Positions 38,792 to 51,650 are shown, counted from the stretch's first letter. The stretch: DNA of 64,000 bases from Viscum album (GCA_963277665.1 OY728160.1:48654605-48718604), one strand, 5' to 3'. The notes: generated by a model from the sequence alone, not told the origin. A program made the numbers and translations.

Positions 38792-40431
38792 GTGTATTTC
38801 ATTCCATTTTTTGATCTATCATATATATTTATATGCTGCATATATATTATATATAAATCATGTTTTACATTTTTTAATTAACTAAAACATCATATAAGTT
38901 TAATATCATGAATAACAAGTCAAAAAACGTACGATAAATGAACTAATTTTACCCGAAACGCTGCTTTAATATTGAATTTATAAAGGAACTGGTAATATAA
39001 TGTCATATGTGAATAATAGATGATATCATAAATATTATTATGGTTCTGTTACAAGATAATAATATTCTTATACCCACTATATAGGATTTTCTAACACGTG
39101 CGGATGAAATTGGTCCTAAGGTAAGGGATAATTTTGCACATCTCATTTTTATCCGAGATTGCTTATATGTAAGTATTTACTGGGGTTATATTTTTCATCA
39201 ATGACAATAAAATTTTTTTCATAAATTGTCTGTTATTATTCCATGTATTTTTAAAGTCATGATTAACCCTCTTTCACTTTTACATTTTCTTATGGAAGGA
39301 ATCTTTATTTTGTTTACCATATGAGAAACGTTTAGACTTTTCTGAAAAAAGTGTGAGGAGAATGTTTTTTTTAACTTATACGGCATGAACAGATTTTTAA
39401 TGTTTCATAACACATAATTTTCATGAATCATCCTCTACAAGAATTCATGATTATTTTCAACACAAAAATTCATTTAATATTCAACGATATTTTGTGAAAA
39501 GAAAATAATTTTGAAGAAAAAAGGATATTTTCTTCAAGAATCCATTTATAGTGTTTTATCAAAACTATTTTCCATCTAAGATGAAATTATTTATTATGTT
39601 TATGTTTCCAGTATAATGTATCTATTTTTTACATTTTTTTATTTTTCTTGTGATGAAATGATATCCATTTGTTTTATATGAATTATGTTAAGATGTGATG
39701 ATGATTATGAAACCCATTTTATTCTTTGGGTTATGATGAATGATTTATGATTGTTTTATGGAACATGTAAAAATGATTTCAATATGATATGGATGGGACC
39801 TATATCACCCACCAATCCATTGGGTAAAGATTTATATATCATGAGATAGACATGGTTGGAACGACAAGTGAATCTAGTTCAGTAATACAGGGCTGGAACG
39901 ACAAGTAAACCCGGTTTAGTAATGGAAATTGTCCACTATGATGGCCTTGGCAGTAATTCCTTGGCTACAATGGACATCATATAATGTTCCTTATACTTTC
40001 CACAATTACATGTTTTATTTCTGTGCTATTTTATCATGATTTATCTTCCTCTATGATATATGCCTTATGTACTTCCATGGTATATGTCATTGCTCAAGAT
40101 TATGATGTTTAGATTTTATGTTCACGTTTTTGCATTCAAATGTTGATGGATTGTTTTATGTTCTCTATGTTTACCCTTAATGAGAATTTGAGCTCACCCT
40201 TTATATGTTTTCCATTCCACAGTATTTAAAGGAAGGTTTTAGGAAAGATAACAAATAGGGAAGACCATTATGGGAGATGTTGAAGATCTTTCACCATGAC
40301 TAGAAGATAATGTTATGATATTCCAAAGACACTAAAATATTACGGTCCATGGGTGTGTGTTTTTTGTTATGTATTTAGTATTCCGCAAAAGTAATGTAAT
40401 TTCTATGTACGTCAAGCTTTGGGTATCTACA

Positions 40432-40436
40432 ATTCA
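40432..40436 (+). repeat. Target-site duplication, right copy (ATTCA)
   Basis: Identical to 28913-28917. Confidence 0.9.
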
Positions 40437-41141
40437 GATCTGTTTGAAAACACTCATATGTATAAATCTGATGGCTAGCTCCTCTTCTATTGCATTCACC
40501 AAGAACACATCCTCACCTCATCACTAATATATAAGAACAGTCTCAAAAGTGGACCAATAATGTTCTCCTGGAGCTACATGATATTTTACTACCATGATCC
40601 ATTCATATACAACATCAATTCTAATAGATAACATGGAATACATGATTGATCCTATAACTGAAACATATAAAATCTTAATCATTCTATCATTGTCTTGGTA
40701 TGTTTGTCGACACATTTTTTTAGAAATACATGAGTCATGCAACACTGTTACCAATACCCTCTTAGATCATTATATATTAATTATCATTAGTATTTGGTCA
40801 ATATATGTACTTTGAAAAAGTCTAAAAACCCGCTCAGATCTATCAGGAATGATCTTCATCAATAGATTATTTTCTTCTCCACCTAAGTCCTTCATAGAGA
40901 AACACCTGTTAAAAAAATCCCTCATAAAATTTAAGTCTGGAATATAATTTCCAATAAGTAATATGTCATCAAAATACACTAATATGATATCAAACACTTT
41001 CCCACTAAACCTCTTATAAACACATAGGTCACATTTATTCTTAATGGAAACAAATACTTTTACGGATTCATCAAATCGATTTTCCATGACCTTGATGTAT
41101 ACTAAAATCCATAAATGGATCTCCATTAATAAAATATACAT
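40437..41141 (-). pseudogene. Ty1/copia reverse transcriptase and start of RNase H, element E
   Basis: The minus strand encodes NRFDESVKVF, KCDLCVYKRF, the catalytic block ILVYFDDILLIGN (YVDD variant FDD, near 40970), FSMKDLGG, RLFQSTYIDQIL, and after one in-frame stop near 40770 the block YVSVIGSIMYSMLSIRIDVVYEW with PGEHYWSTF. These are the thumb and connection blocks of copia RT. Phase is shared across the stop (40754 and 41141 are in frame). Codons continue to 40437, where the frame is cut by element B, and resume at 28917. The enzyme makes cDNA from element RNA in the particle. It is dead here. Confidence 0.9.
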
Positions 41142-43095
41142 TTGGAATCACCTGGAGCCAGAAAACATCAGGGTTGTTTTATATTGAAATCATCCTGACG
41201 GTTCACATTAAGGAATGTAGTTTTGACATTAATCTTACAAATCTTAGAGTCACATTAAGCTACTATAACAAGTAGAATTTTGATGGATTAAATAATGGAA
41301 ACAGCTGAAAATATTTAAACATAGTCAATTACATGACACTATTTAATCCTTTCATCATCTAGACTTGGTTTTTATGTTTCTATTTTACCATCCATGTCTA
41401 TTTTCCTCTTGAATATCAAATTTCATCCAACAGGATTCACATCAACTTGTGAATCACCTAGAACCCAAAATTGGTGTTAATACATAGAATCCATTTTTTA
41501 ATTCATGGATTCATTACATATCGTACCTTCTGATCTCTCTAGTGCCTCTATGTAGGAGAGAGACTCATTATTGTCAAACAATAATGAGTCCCCATATTTG
41601 ATGACTAGAAAACAATATCTCTCTAGTTGTTTTACCTCCCCTATGTTCCTATGAAATAATTATGTTTTAAGAACTAATTATTCTTTAGACACCTATAATA
41701 CATTTTCCTATACCAAATCATGTGTATCTTGAGCATCAACTCTTTCAAAGTCAATCTTCATACCGCTATCATTTTTTAGTATGTGATCATTCGCAAGAAA
41801 TATTACTTTTCAGGTGATATTCAATTTTTTGATTGAGATGTTTTATAGTTAATATCCCTTTTTTCACTAGGATACATTATAATGATACACATCATACCTA
41901 TAGGTTCTAGGTTATTTCCTGATAAGTCCGTAAAAACTCCTCACAAACCCATACATGTGTATGCAAAAAAGGGTTCTTTTCTACTCTATAACATGAATAG
42001 AATTTCATTTTCCAAATTAGCTGGAACTATGTTTAATGTGTATGAATAAATTTGTAATTAATATCCCCAAAAGGATAATCGAATATTATCAAGATTTATT
42101 TTCAAACATACCATTTCTAATAAGGTGTGGTTCCTCATTTCACTAAGACCATTACACTATGTTTTATAAGGTTGATTAAGTTGAGAGATAATTCAAAAAT
42201 GCCATAAGAATTTGGTAATATATTGTTCATGATATTCACCACCTTGATACGATCAGGGATTATTTATCTTCTTATCATTTTTATTATAAACATCAGTCTT
42301 TATTTCATCGGATCTCTCAACAGACTCGGACTTATACCCCGTCTAGTAGACACAACCATATCTACTTAAGTTATTAGTAAAAATTTGTGAAGTATGTATA
42401 TCCTCTTCTAGATTCTACTACAAATGATCCACACTCATCAATATGTATCAATTCTATAAAATTTATGGCCCCTTAACCATGTACCAAAAATAGCGGTTTG
42501 GTCATTTTTACTTGTAAACAAGCATTACATATTTCATGTGGTTTTAACCTAGATTATTTTAAATAACCTTCTTGAAAGAGATATGTCAAATGATTCACAT
42601 TTATATGCACAATATGATGATGCACTACCTGAGAGTTATATGATTTATTTTAACATGATTCGTTATTAATTTCTTATATTTGGATTTTCTAATTTAATAG
42701 ATAAATACCATTATTTAAATGTTCCATACCATAACATATATTTTCCTTATAAAAGAAACAACGTTTATTTTCAAACGTGAAAATAAAGATATATCTATCT
42801 AGTAATGATATAGAAATTATGTAATTGGTAAAAGTTGGTACATAATATCAATTTTATAAAACCGAAATAATTTTTATTGGAAATGAAAGGTGGTCATCAC
42901 CAATGGATACAGAAGCCAACCTTGCACCAATATCATCTCTCAGATCCACCTCTACTCTATTAATAATTTATAATCTACTTGGTTCATGAATTTTTTGATA
43001 TAGATGTTAGAAAAAAAATATTTATATAATACCAAATGTGTTGATATTAAAATATTACACTCAATAAAAAGTGAAACATTATATTCCCCTCAAAT
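41142..43095 (-). pseudogene. Ty1/copia protease, integrase and N-terminal RT region, element E
   Basis: Heavily broken, but copia blocks are readable on the minus strand: EICNACLQVKMTKP near 42500-42540 (end of the GAG pre-integrase zinc region), ELIHIDECG near 42440 (first catalytic Asp block), YQGGEYHEQY near 42225-42255 (second Asp region, with GGEY kept), ISQLNQPYKT followed by CNGLSEMRNHTLLEM near 42130-42190, and SFWGY near 42070. Stops and shifts occur every few tens of codons. The protease active site was not recognised. The order fits copia, where integrase precedes RT. Confidence 0.75.
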
Positions 43096-43900
43096 CTATG
43101 TGCTATTCCTCTTCCAATGTCCTGGAATTCTAAATGAAAAACATATAGAATTATTTTCCTTTCCCTGTCTATGGATATTCTTCTTCTTGGAAGGATAGTG
43201 TTTAGGAGATCTACACTTTTTATCGGTCTTGGCCCCCTTTTCCTTGATCTTCCTTTTCTTATTCACCATATGGATTATGGGTATATCACTCCTCATGTTC
43301 TTATCCACATGGAAAATAAATGTAAAATGCTCTAAAAGACTTTTCACATTGTTACTCATATTTTAATTAACATTAAATATTGAGAAGGTTTTGATATGTG
43401 AAGAAATTATGAGACTTGTCTGAAAATCATTCAATAATTTAATCCCTAATATGTATAACTGTTAAATGTAGCTAATAATATTGACTACATAAGGCCAAAC
43501 TAAATAAGACACTCCAAGCATAGATGTAAAAAAATTTGAGATCTTGTACCTCTCATTGGTCACCATCTCTTGATAGGGATACTGAAGTAGAGGAATCATT
43601 TTATTTTTATCCATGTCCTCATGTTGATTCCAAAGCTCATGGGACATGGATGATATCATGAATCATTGAGTATTTATAGAATCCTTAAAATGTTTCTTAT
43701 AGAGTGATAACTCTTGATCACTAGCCTTGTTACCAGGTATATTAAGAAAATGTTCTTCCCCCACATAAAATTTTCATTCATGGAGAACGATAGAAGTAGA
43801 TCCCTTTTTCACTCATGGAAATTCATGTTGGTGAAAGGGGTTTCCTTCCATCTATGGATCACAATGGCATATTTGATGATATATTTTAATGGACTATATT
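43096..43900 (-). pseudogene. Ty1/copia gag with CCHC knuckle remnant, element E
   Basis: The minus-strand frame 43462-43659 has HELWNQHEDMDKNKMI and YQEMVTNERYKISNF, resembling the copia gag core (QHE-x-MD-A-x-x-MI ... ARxERFEISK). The next frame, 43096-43359, is Lys-rich and ends with CFSFRIPGHWKRNST, the copia knuckle C-x2-C-x4-H-x4-C. Its second and last Cys are gone, but PGHWKRN is intact. The start codon cannot be chosen because the N-terminal part up to about 43900 is broken. Confidence 0.82.
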
Positions 43901-43960
43901 TTATCTATAGAAATTATCTTTTCAAAATAATTTCTCTTTGTATAAACACCTAGAAAACAC

Positions 43961-44400
43961 AATAAAATCTATATAAATAATGAATTCATTGAACTGGATG
44001 TGTTTCTAGATGTTAAGAAACCAATACTGATGACATAGTATCTTAACCTTCGGAATAGTAGTGTGACCCTTAAGAATAGTAAAACAACCAATTGAATAGT
44101 TATGTCACCAATGAATATACAAATAAAATTTATCTATCTTATATTTGACAATATGATATAATTATATCCTAGTATACATAAATTAATTTACAAAATATAT
44201 TCATTACGTGTTGGTATTTTTATACATCATAAATATTTAATTACAATTTCAGGACTAATTTAATAATTTTATAAAATATTTTTGTAAAATGTATTCACAA
44301 ATTAACATTTTGATGTATTATAACTATAATAATATTTTGTGAGAACTTAGTTAATTTTTCAAACTGATATAAAATCTAATTTAGTTTTAAAATCATTATT
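43961..44400. other. AT-rich stretch, possible start of element E 5' region
   Basis: A primer binding site and 5' LTR for element E would be expected here. ATACTGATGACA near 44020 is only a poor match to the complement of TGGTATCAGAGC. No confident feature. Confidence 0.3.
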
Positions 44401-44850
44401 TATTTGGGTAAATTTTGGTTTCAATTAAAAATTAAATTTTGTAAAATTATAAATTATTTTCATAAAATGGATTTGATTTTTAAATATACTTGTATAAAAA
44501 CAAATATGGTGATTTTTTGGTATTTTTCTTTTAAAAAAATTATTATTAGCAAAAATTAAAATACTATAATGAACAGTAAATGTATACATTATTTGTATGA
44601 TATTCCATTCATTGAGTCATTGATGATTTAAAAACAATTGTTTTGAAATAAAATTATACAATTACTATATTGAGTCAGATGAATCAACAATATTTATTTT
44701 CAGGAAAAACATAATAAACTAATGGATTAAATTATGAGAAAACACCCCCTTTTCCACTATAAATTCCCCCCCTCGCCACCTCTTCTCTTAACACCTCTCA
44801 ATATTTGAGACATTTTTAGTATATACCCAATTTTAACATCCATGGTAATT
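44400..44850 (+). repeat. Fragment of a B-family-like LTR (U3 to TATA)
   Basis: 44450-44540 (TTTTCATAAAATGG, then GGTATTTTTCTTTT) resembles the U3 stretch at 29330-29420 of element B. A TATA-like CACTATAAATTCCCCC at 44755, followed by a C-rich leader ending CACCTCTCAATA, resembles the promoter block. A large part between is missing. Confidence 0.4.
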
Positions 44851-46313
44851 AAATAATAATATATTTTCCTATATGTGAATTAAATAATAATTTTACTTTA
44901 AATGAAATGGTATGTTCGATGGCGTACTCAACACGCAACAATGAGTTTCTCTAAAATCTCATGTTGCACACAAGGCTGAGTCATACTAAATAATAATAAT
45001 AATATAATATTTTTTTAAATGATAGTTAACACCTAGACGTTGTATTGGTGAGAATTCATATAACCAAGTAAAATATGATTATACATGTTTGTTAATTTTT
45101 TTTACATTTATCCAATAAATTTTAGAGGTTTAAAATAAGAAATATTCCAATTTGAAGCATTAATACTCTAATATTCATTAAATGGTCGATTTACCATCTT
45201 TTGATGGTGAACCATTTTTAAATTTAGTTTTTTTTAATTTTATATGTTCTATTGAAAAAAATATTATTATTCTTTAGATTTGGGATATCAAAATTTACTT
45301 TTTATAAAATTTTGGTATTTTGTATATAATGTTCATTTTTTAATGAATTGTGAAAAATGGTGTATTTTAATTCAAAACTACCTTATGATATGATTTATTT
45401 ATATGGTTATATTATCTTTTTAATTTCTTTTAAAGTGTTTATATATTATATTTTTACTATTTAATCTAATTATGGTCATTGTAAGTTATTTTACTTTGAA
45501 ATTGGACATAAACAAGTGTCAATCTTTTGATAGTTATTATTTCATAAAAACACATTTTTTGTTTGGACAGTGGGAATTGATATTAAATTTATTTCATCAA
45601 CTTCTATGTTTTTATTTTGAAAAAATGGATTTCATATTTGAAATCGGGAGGTTCAAATTGTATAAATAGTTATATTTTATTTTTTGACATTGTGAATATT
45701 TATTTTAAAATTTTTTTTATTTACCATAGTAAAAGGGTAAATCTGGTAAATAAGGGAAAAAATAATATTATAATAACATTAAATTATCTTAACATATGTC
45801 CTAATCCTATTGGATGATACATGTTTGACCATGGTCATCCTTGGGTCGATTTTGGGACCCCATTGAGCCACATTAAAGTGATGATGACACTTTATATAAA
45901 TTAATTTAGATTAATGGAAAAAATGACATAAACTTATATCTTTTTGGAAATAAATGTTTACATAGGGTTATATAAGTTATCTATTTGACTATAAATATTT
46001 ATTTGAAAGATAAAAATATTATATAAATCATGGATTTTTTTATATTTTTTAGATATCAAATAAATAAAATAATATATGACAGAATAAATATGCAGTGTTT
46101 ACGTCATTAATAAATGATTTAAATAAATAAGATTAAAAAAATTAAATAAATGTCAAAAACCTGTCCAATTCATATTGGATTAATTTATTTCAAACATTAA
46201 TCTATCTATCTTAGAATTTAATGAATTTTTGACCATTATAAACCAAAAAAAAATTATATAATAAAATAATATTCCCAAACAATCCTAAATATCCCTTCAT
46301 CCCTATTATAAAA

Positions 46314-46325
46314 AGACCTCACCTC
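46314..46325 (+). promoter_or_regulatory. TATA box of element F LTR
   Basis: TATTATAAAAAG in the conserved C-rich promoter context. Confidence 0.55.
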
Positions 46326-47028
46326 TAACCCATTATTCACACCTCTCAAGCCCCTTGGCTCATCCAACCACTACCTAAATAATCTCCCTAAATTCTTATA
46401 TTCTTCATAGAAGCCTTACCATAGGCATAAGGTACTTCAAGTAAACAGTTTGGTTGAAACCAAAGGGAGATACCCAATTTAAAGGTAATGTCTTCTCTTA
46501 AGTTCTTATCTTTAATTTTACTTATCCAACCGCATAACTAATTTTATTTATTTCATTCATAACAAAAAATGTATCTCAAATATAATACAATTTTTTATGA
46601 TAATTATTTTAACTACACATCCCCACACCACAATCTAATGGGTAAAGAACATATTATTTATGTGGGCGGTGAACTACTGCCTCACGAAATGATGATTGTT
46701 CAATATTGTCCTACCTCCTCTTATGGTGGAAATTAAGATGTAAATGGATTTATATATGATATATATTATATTAATAAGTTCTATGCTACTTTATTTTTCA
46801 TTTATAAAATACCTTTATTGTAACTATATAGTGTAAATATGATAATTTCATTTGAGAAAGTGCGAACAACCACCCCCCCACAAAGTGGTATGACTCATTC
46901 ATGCCATATGTGGATCATATAATGGATTAAGTCAGTAAAAATATATATGATATTATACTAGAATTATTATATACCTATGTATCATTATTTTTTCATTCCA
47001 TTAAATTTGAAATATAAATTAAAGTAGT

Positions 47029-47064
47029 GTTCATTCGTACGTATGACTAACCGTCTCCATGAAC
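47029..47064 (+). other. Hairpin 3, element F
   Basis: GTTCAT/ATGAAC stem. The loop has CGTACGTATG and AACCGTCTCC. Hairpins 1 and 2 of this LTR (near 46660 and 46870) are too decayed to call. Confidence 0.6.
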
Positions 47065-48536
47065 GGTGGATTTCATTTCTTATCTCCAAATATTATGTAC
47101 TATTATAAAAAGATATATATAATGGATATATATGATATCTAAATCATGAATATTATTCTTGAGATAATGTAATTTTGACCACATGTACAACTTGTAAATA
47201 CAAGGAGTTCATTTTTGACTCAAGTACCAAATATTGACAAAATGACCATTATTAACTTAAATGATTACATAATGTTTATAACATGTTAATAACTGATATA
47301 AAAGGAATAATAAAAAATAAAATGGATCTTAATCAAGTAGAAATTAACTTTATTTTATTATCCAAGAGATCAAATAATGAATGGGTCAAGTCAGACATGA
47401 GGTAAGAGAACTTTTTAACCAGATTTCCATTCATTGGGTTAATCTTATTCTTTTAAATTATGTCCTGCTTTGATTATGTACGAGATAACATTTGATTTCC
47501 TATCTTGTATTTGTACATTACTTATGTGTACCTATATTGAATGCACATAATCAATCCATTTTATTAACAAAATTATCTTTGTTAGGGACTTCATCTCAAT
47601 ATTTTTTCATTGAGGAATATTTTGTTTTATACACGACGTTCATTTATATGTTGTATAAAACCCTTGTAAATTTAATTTTATTCAAAAGGAATATATTTTC
47701 TATGAGGTGTTTTACTAAACAAAAATAATGGAATTTTTATTTTTAACGCAAGAATTGAAAATGATCTTTCAGCCGCTGTGAGTTTTATTTGATCTATGGC
47801 TTCCTTAACAAGCCGTAATGTTTTTAAAATGAAAATAAATATTATATACACTTTTTTGTATTTTGGTATTGAAAATGGTTTTGATAATGGACCTATTACG
47901 TAAATATATTTAAATGATGTGAAAATGTTATCTTTCCTTTATGTTTGTTTTTTGTGTTATTAATATGTTTTGGTTCTTGGGTATTTTTTATGTATACGGG
48001 TCGTTCTGTGAAAAACCGTAGGCGAGAGAGCCTGAATTAACCCTCCAATTCATTGGGTAATGTGACGAAGGTAAACATGAATGTTTCTCCTTAGTGATTT
48101 AGGAATTATACTATGATGGGAATTCCAAATTTAACTCCATACCTGGTTGTGAATGCTACAACATAAGTGTGGTATGGATTCCACAAGTTAACTTTTGATT
48201 TGTGATTACTATGTGTTTTTCATAAATTTGATGACTTCAATAGGAATGATAAAAAGATTGTTTTTTGATGGAATAAGATTTTCTTTATTTATTTTATAAG
48301 CCTTATTGAGCTTCTAATGCTCCTCCCATGTTTTGAAATGTTTTCAGATGACATAAAGATGAATAGGGTCAAGGATGAGATCAAGGAAAAGTCATGTTGT
48401 CAAAAAACATTGAACTAGATAGGACTCTTTTTTAATTATTTTTTATTTTTTTTAAATTGAAACTGAGTAGAAGAGTATAATTTGTAATTTTTGAGATGTA
48501 ATGTAATAGTTATGGCCTAATTCTCTAAAACTATAA

Positions 48537-49907
48537 ACTTGAAAAGATCCTCAATGTGAATTATCCATTTAATTCAAGATTATATATTTTTTTTATGGTT
48601 GGGTCCTTATACCAATACTCATCCTGGACCTCTACACCACATTCATGACCTTTTTTTATTAATGAATGACCAATACCAGTCCTTTAAGGTGGTTCCCAAT
48701 AAGAAGAATCATGATGTAAAACACTCTTCTGTATTCTTTCAATTTCATTTTTGACTTCATATCTTTTCTTATCTTATCCTCAAATCCATTTCTCCAAATG
48801 GAATGATAAATAATATATCTCATATATAATTTAATTTTATCATGTTTATGGGATAATTATTCATCAATTCACTTCCCCTATCTCTTTTATAATATGAATG
48901 TCAACATCATCTCTAATGTGTCGATCGACCACCTTCATGGATGATGTGCTTTCATCTTTCAATTCCACCTTCAAGGATAGTCAAAAAACTATTTTTTTTG
49001 TTTGAAAGAGATAATAATATATTAATTATATCCTATTTAATTTTCTACATTCATCTTTTACACATTATATTACTTTCTAAAACAGAATGACTTCGTTGTG
49101 ATCAAAACACTTTAAAATAATCTAAATAATAGAAATTAATGATTCATGTAATGAATCATACAAACTTCATAAAAAATGGTATTTGAATATTTTATATGTT
49201 AGTAAATAACATATAAGTTCAGTTTTGGACAGCTATCCTCATGTTGCATGTCCTTCCATAAACATATACTTGTAAACCATTCATGAAATCCATGGAAACT
49301 CCCACTTCTAAGGGATGAAATTGAATCTCATAACCCATGAAAAGGGACATAAAGAGACAAAATAAAATAAAATAAAATAAAATACATTTATATGTTGTTC
49401 TTTAATTAATAATTATATAATTTAATTTGAATATCTAGTACATTATAATCAAGTGCATACCCTTTTCAGACATAAGGTAAGGGATTCTACCAGATACTCC
49501 GTTTTTCCTTGGAGTTATCCACTCTCACTTATTACCCAAATAAAACTTTGTTTTATTTTTCATTATCTATTTTAACTGTTATAATATATTCCAGACCCAT
49601 GTATGATATCCATGCGTATTTTTTTCAGGAATATAAATGTTTTTAAAAGGTTCATTATTCGATTATTTTTTATAAGTATTCCTGATTTAACAGAACTTCC
49701 AGAATTTTTACCACTTTCATGTGCACACTATAATATATTCTAATCCACCATTATGATAATAAACCCACTAGTTTTATTATAATACCTTTTTTTGTTGTCT
49801 TCTGGTTTCCTATAAATGATTATTCCTTTTTCTTATTTAAAAGATCTTAAATTTTTTCCTTAAACCACACTAAAATATTTCAATTCCGATGTTTCAAAAC
49901 TAATATA
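48537..49907. other. AT-rich intergenic DNA between elements F and D
   Basis: No recognisable coding or repeat landmark apart from a pentanucleotide microsatellite. C exceeds G on the + strand. Confidence 0.5.
49359..49383 (+). repeat. Microsatellite (AAAAT)5
   Basis: Five perfect AAAAT units. Confidence 0.9.
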
Positions 49908-50644
49908 TGTAAAGACTTGAAAATTCCATATAATTATTCTTTAATTATATCGAATTATTACAATTCTTCAAAAATTGATGGTTCTTGATTTGGAGGCCCG
50001 GTGTTCCCTGAATTTAATTTTAAACTTTTCAAATGTATATTCAGTAAACGTGTGAGTGGTGGTTTCTAACATTTGAAACGATGCTCAGAATTGAAATTTG
50101 AGGGAACTGTTGAACTCGTTGTTTGGGGATTCCATTAAGGTATAAATAACCTTGACTACAGTATATTGGGAAAAAGGTTAGTTTTTTAGACTTTTTGAAG
50201 ATTAATAAAATAACATAAAAATGTTATTTTATTTTTCTACAAAATTTTGAGCAGTAGTAGTGGGACTGATGGGTTTTCAATCCATTTAATGGATAGAATC
50301 ATCAAGTTTGTAACCAAACCATTGAGATGAAGAGTTTCATTCATTAATGAACCTCATTAATCTCTCATTTCATTAATCATCCATATCCTCTATTTAAATG
50401 TCACTTGGGCTTGTGTTTTTGACATATTAGTGAGGAACCTCTGGCGATGTTCAACGACATCTTCCAACAATGAAAGATGGAGGCTCGAATGACATCATTA
50501 GAGGAATCAATACATGATTGATGAATGTATGTGATTTCAATGAACGTGGACTCTTATCCCTCCATGATCATGAATTCCAATGGTTCATAAGGTTGGGGTT
50601 TTTTTCATCATGTAATTCTATGAGTTTCAAGATGAATTAATCTC

Positions 50645-51650
50645 ACCCTTCTTAAAATGCTAATGTGGAGGGAGCGGGCTAAAAGAACAAGGCCCAGACC
50701 CTCCTCCACTTGTTTTGTTCGTTTCATTCTTTAGGGGAGGATTTCTCAACTTAATGTAACCTTGAAATCGGGAGCATGCAGCGTCAATGACATCCTACGA
50801 GGCCCAAAGTAACTTTCCAAAGGGAAAACGGACCACCAGAGATCACTCAGTGTCCTAAAAAAATTCTTCAAGTGCGACACCATCAGGGAGGCAAAGATGA
50901 GAGGTGCTTATGGGTGAAGGTGGTGGCTGGTTCTCAGTGGCCGCTGAAGGGGGCGGCACCGTGTCAGACTGAAGGGGCTGCTGACTCTCAGCCGGCAGCA
51001 TTGGCTGAAGGGAAGCATGCTGTCGCATGCCGCAGGTGGAGGTTGTGGCTTTGAAGCTCCAGTGTAGAAGGACCCATGCTCAGTGGGTCTTGTGGATAGC
51101 AAGGAGGATCCATGTGGCGGAATTATTTAAAGAATCGAATGGCTCTTTAGTCATTCAGAAATTAGGGGCCACACTACCCCTGGCATGGGTCGCGCCCAGC
51201 CGGTGGGCCAGACCAGTCTACTACCCAGTGGGCCAAGCCCGACATGACCCATCCAAGCTGGTTTGGGTTGGGCCGCTCTGTGGTCTAGCTATTTCGTTCC
51301 AGGCTAGGTCAGACCCGATCCTAGTCGGGTTAGCCCAGGCTAGGTCAGGCTTGGTAGGTCCGACTGAGTCAGACCGTACCTGGACCCTTTGTGGCCCAAT
51401 TTCATTTAAATGTCCGTATCTTACAAACCATACATTGGATTGATGAACCGTCTGTGGTGTTGGAATCATTGGGATGAGACGGCCCTTCAGAGATAATTCT
51501 ACTGAGTTTTGGAGAATTTTTGTGTATGGAAAGGTTGGATCATACCTGAATCCAACCAGGATATCGGCATTAAAATGCATATAACTCTCATACCAAGTGT
51601 CTGATTGACACATCATCTCTTGTGACAGAACCCTTATGGAATGGCTGATC
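50645..51650 (+). repeat. GC-rich block of the element D LTR
   Basis: About 1 kb with far higher GC and CG content than anything else in the window. Short internal repeats include CTGAAGGGG-type (50944, 50970, 51006) and CCAGGCTAGGTCAG (51298, 51335). Frames are open on both strands here (51027-51443 plus, 51221-51652 minus), as expected from a stretch poor in stop codons. No known domain. Confidence 0.6.

Larger units (their letters stand above)
28918..40431 (+). mobile_element. Element B: complete gag-only gypsy-type retrotransposon (TR-GAG-like)
   Basis: Two long LTRs (28918-33688 and 36202-40431) flank about 2.5 kb that holds a decayed gag and no protease, RT, RNase H or integrase. The 3' LTR begins TGTAACACCC right after a polypurine tract, and the element is bounded by a perfect ATTCA duplication. 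Gag-only elements with intact termini are known in plants as TR-GAGs and are thought to use pol from an autonomous partner. The gag type and the sequence before the polypurine tract point to Ty3/gypsy of Tekay/Del affinity. It interrupts the RNase H region of copia element E, so it is younger than E. Confidence 0.88.
36202..40431 (+). repeat. Element B 3' LTR (4230 bp)
   Basis: Collinear with the 5' LTR except for the missing 541-bp duplication. TGTAACACCC at the start and GGGTATCTACA at the end. It contains a TATA box (38021), three hairpins (38368, 38554, 38754) and an acceptor-like site (40222). Mismatches against the 5' LTR are frequent, so the insertion is old. Confidence 0.9.
28452..43960 (-). 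mobile_element. Element E: Ty1/copia retrotransposon, dead, split by element B
   Basis: Minus-strand order from the right is gag with CCHC remnant (43096-43900), integrase region (about 41150-43095) and RT (40524-41141), then element B inserted, then the rest of RNase H (28530-28917) and a polypurine tract. The gag-integrase-RT-RNase H order is diagnostic of copia. All coding parts have stops and frameshifts. About 3.9 kb of copia internal sequence remains once B is left out. The 5' LTR was not found with certainty. Confidence 0.82.
44850..48536 (+). mobile_element. Element F: diverged LTR (solo or relic) related to the B family
   Basis: Landmarks are collinear with the element B LTR: U3 block at 45280-45360, ACATATGTCCTAATCCTATTGG at 45793-45814, TATA box at 46314 followed by CACACCTCTCAAGCC, donor-like AAAG|GTAATG at 46485, hairpin 3 at 47029, TCCAATTCATTGGGTAA at 48042, acceptor-like GTTTTCAG ending at 48347, and an end resembling GTAATGTAAT...CTATA at 48501-48536. 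No internal region is attached on either side that I can recognise, so it may be a solo LTR. The start is uncertain by about 100 bp. Confidence 0.65.

Noticed and set aside
43999..44035. TGTGTTTCTAGATG at 43999 resembling TGTGTTTCTACATC at 26769, as matching copia LTR ends.
   Set aside because: Similarity stops after about 10 bases, too little to define a 5' LTR of element E.
51027..51443. Longest open frame in the window (138 codons, plus strand), overlapping a 143-codon minus-strand frame at 51221-51652.
   Set aside because: Both are in the GC-rich part of the element D LTR, where stop codons are rare. Composition is repetitive and neither resembles a known protein.
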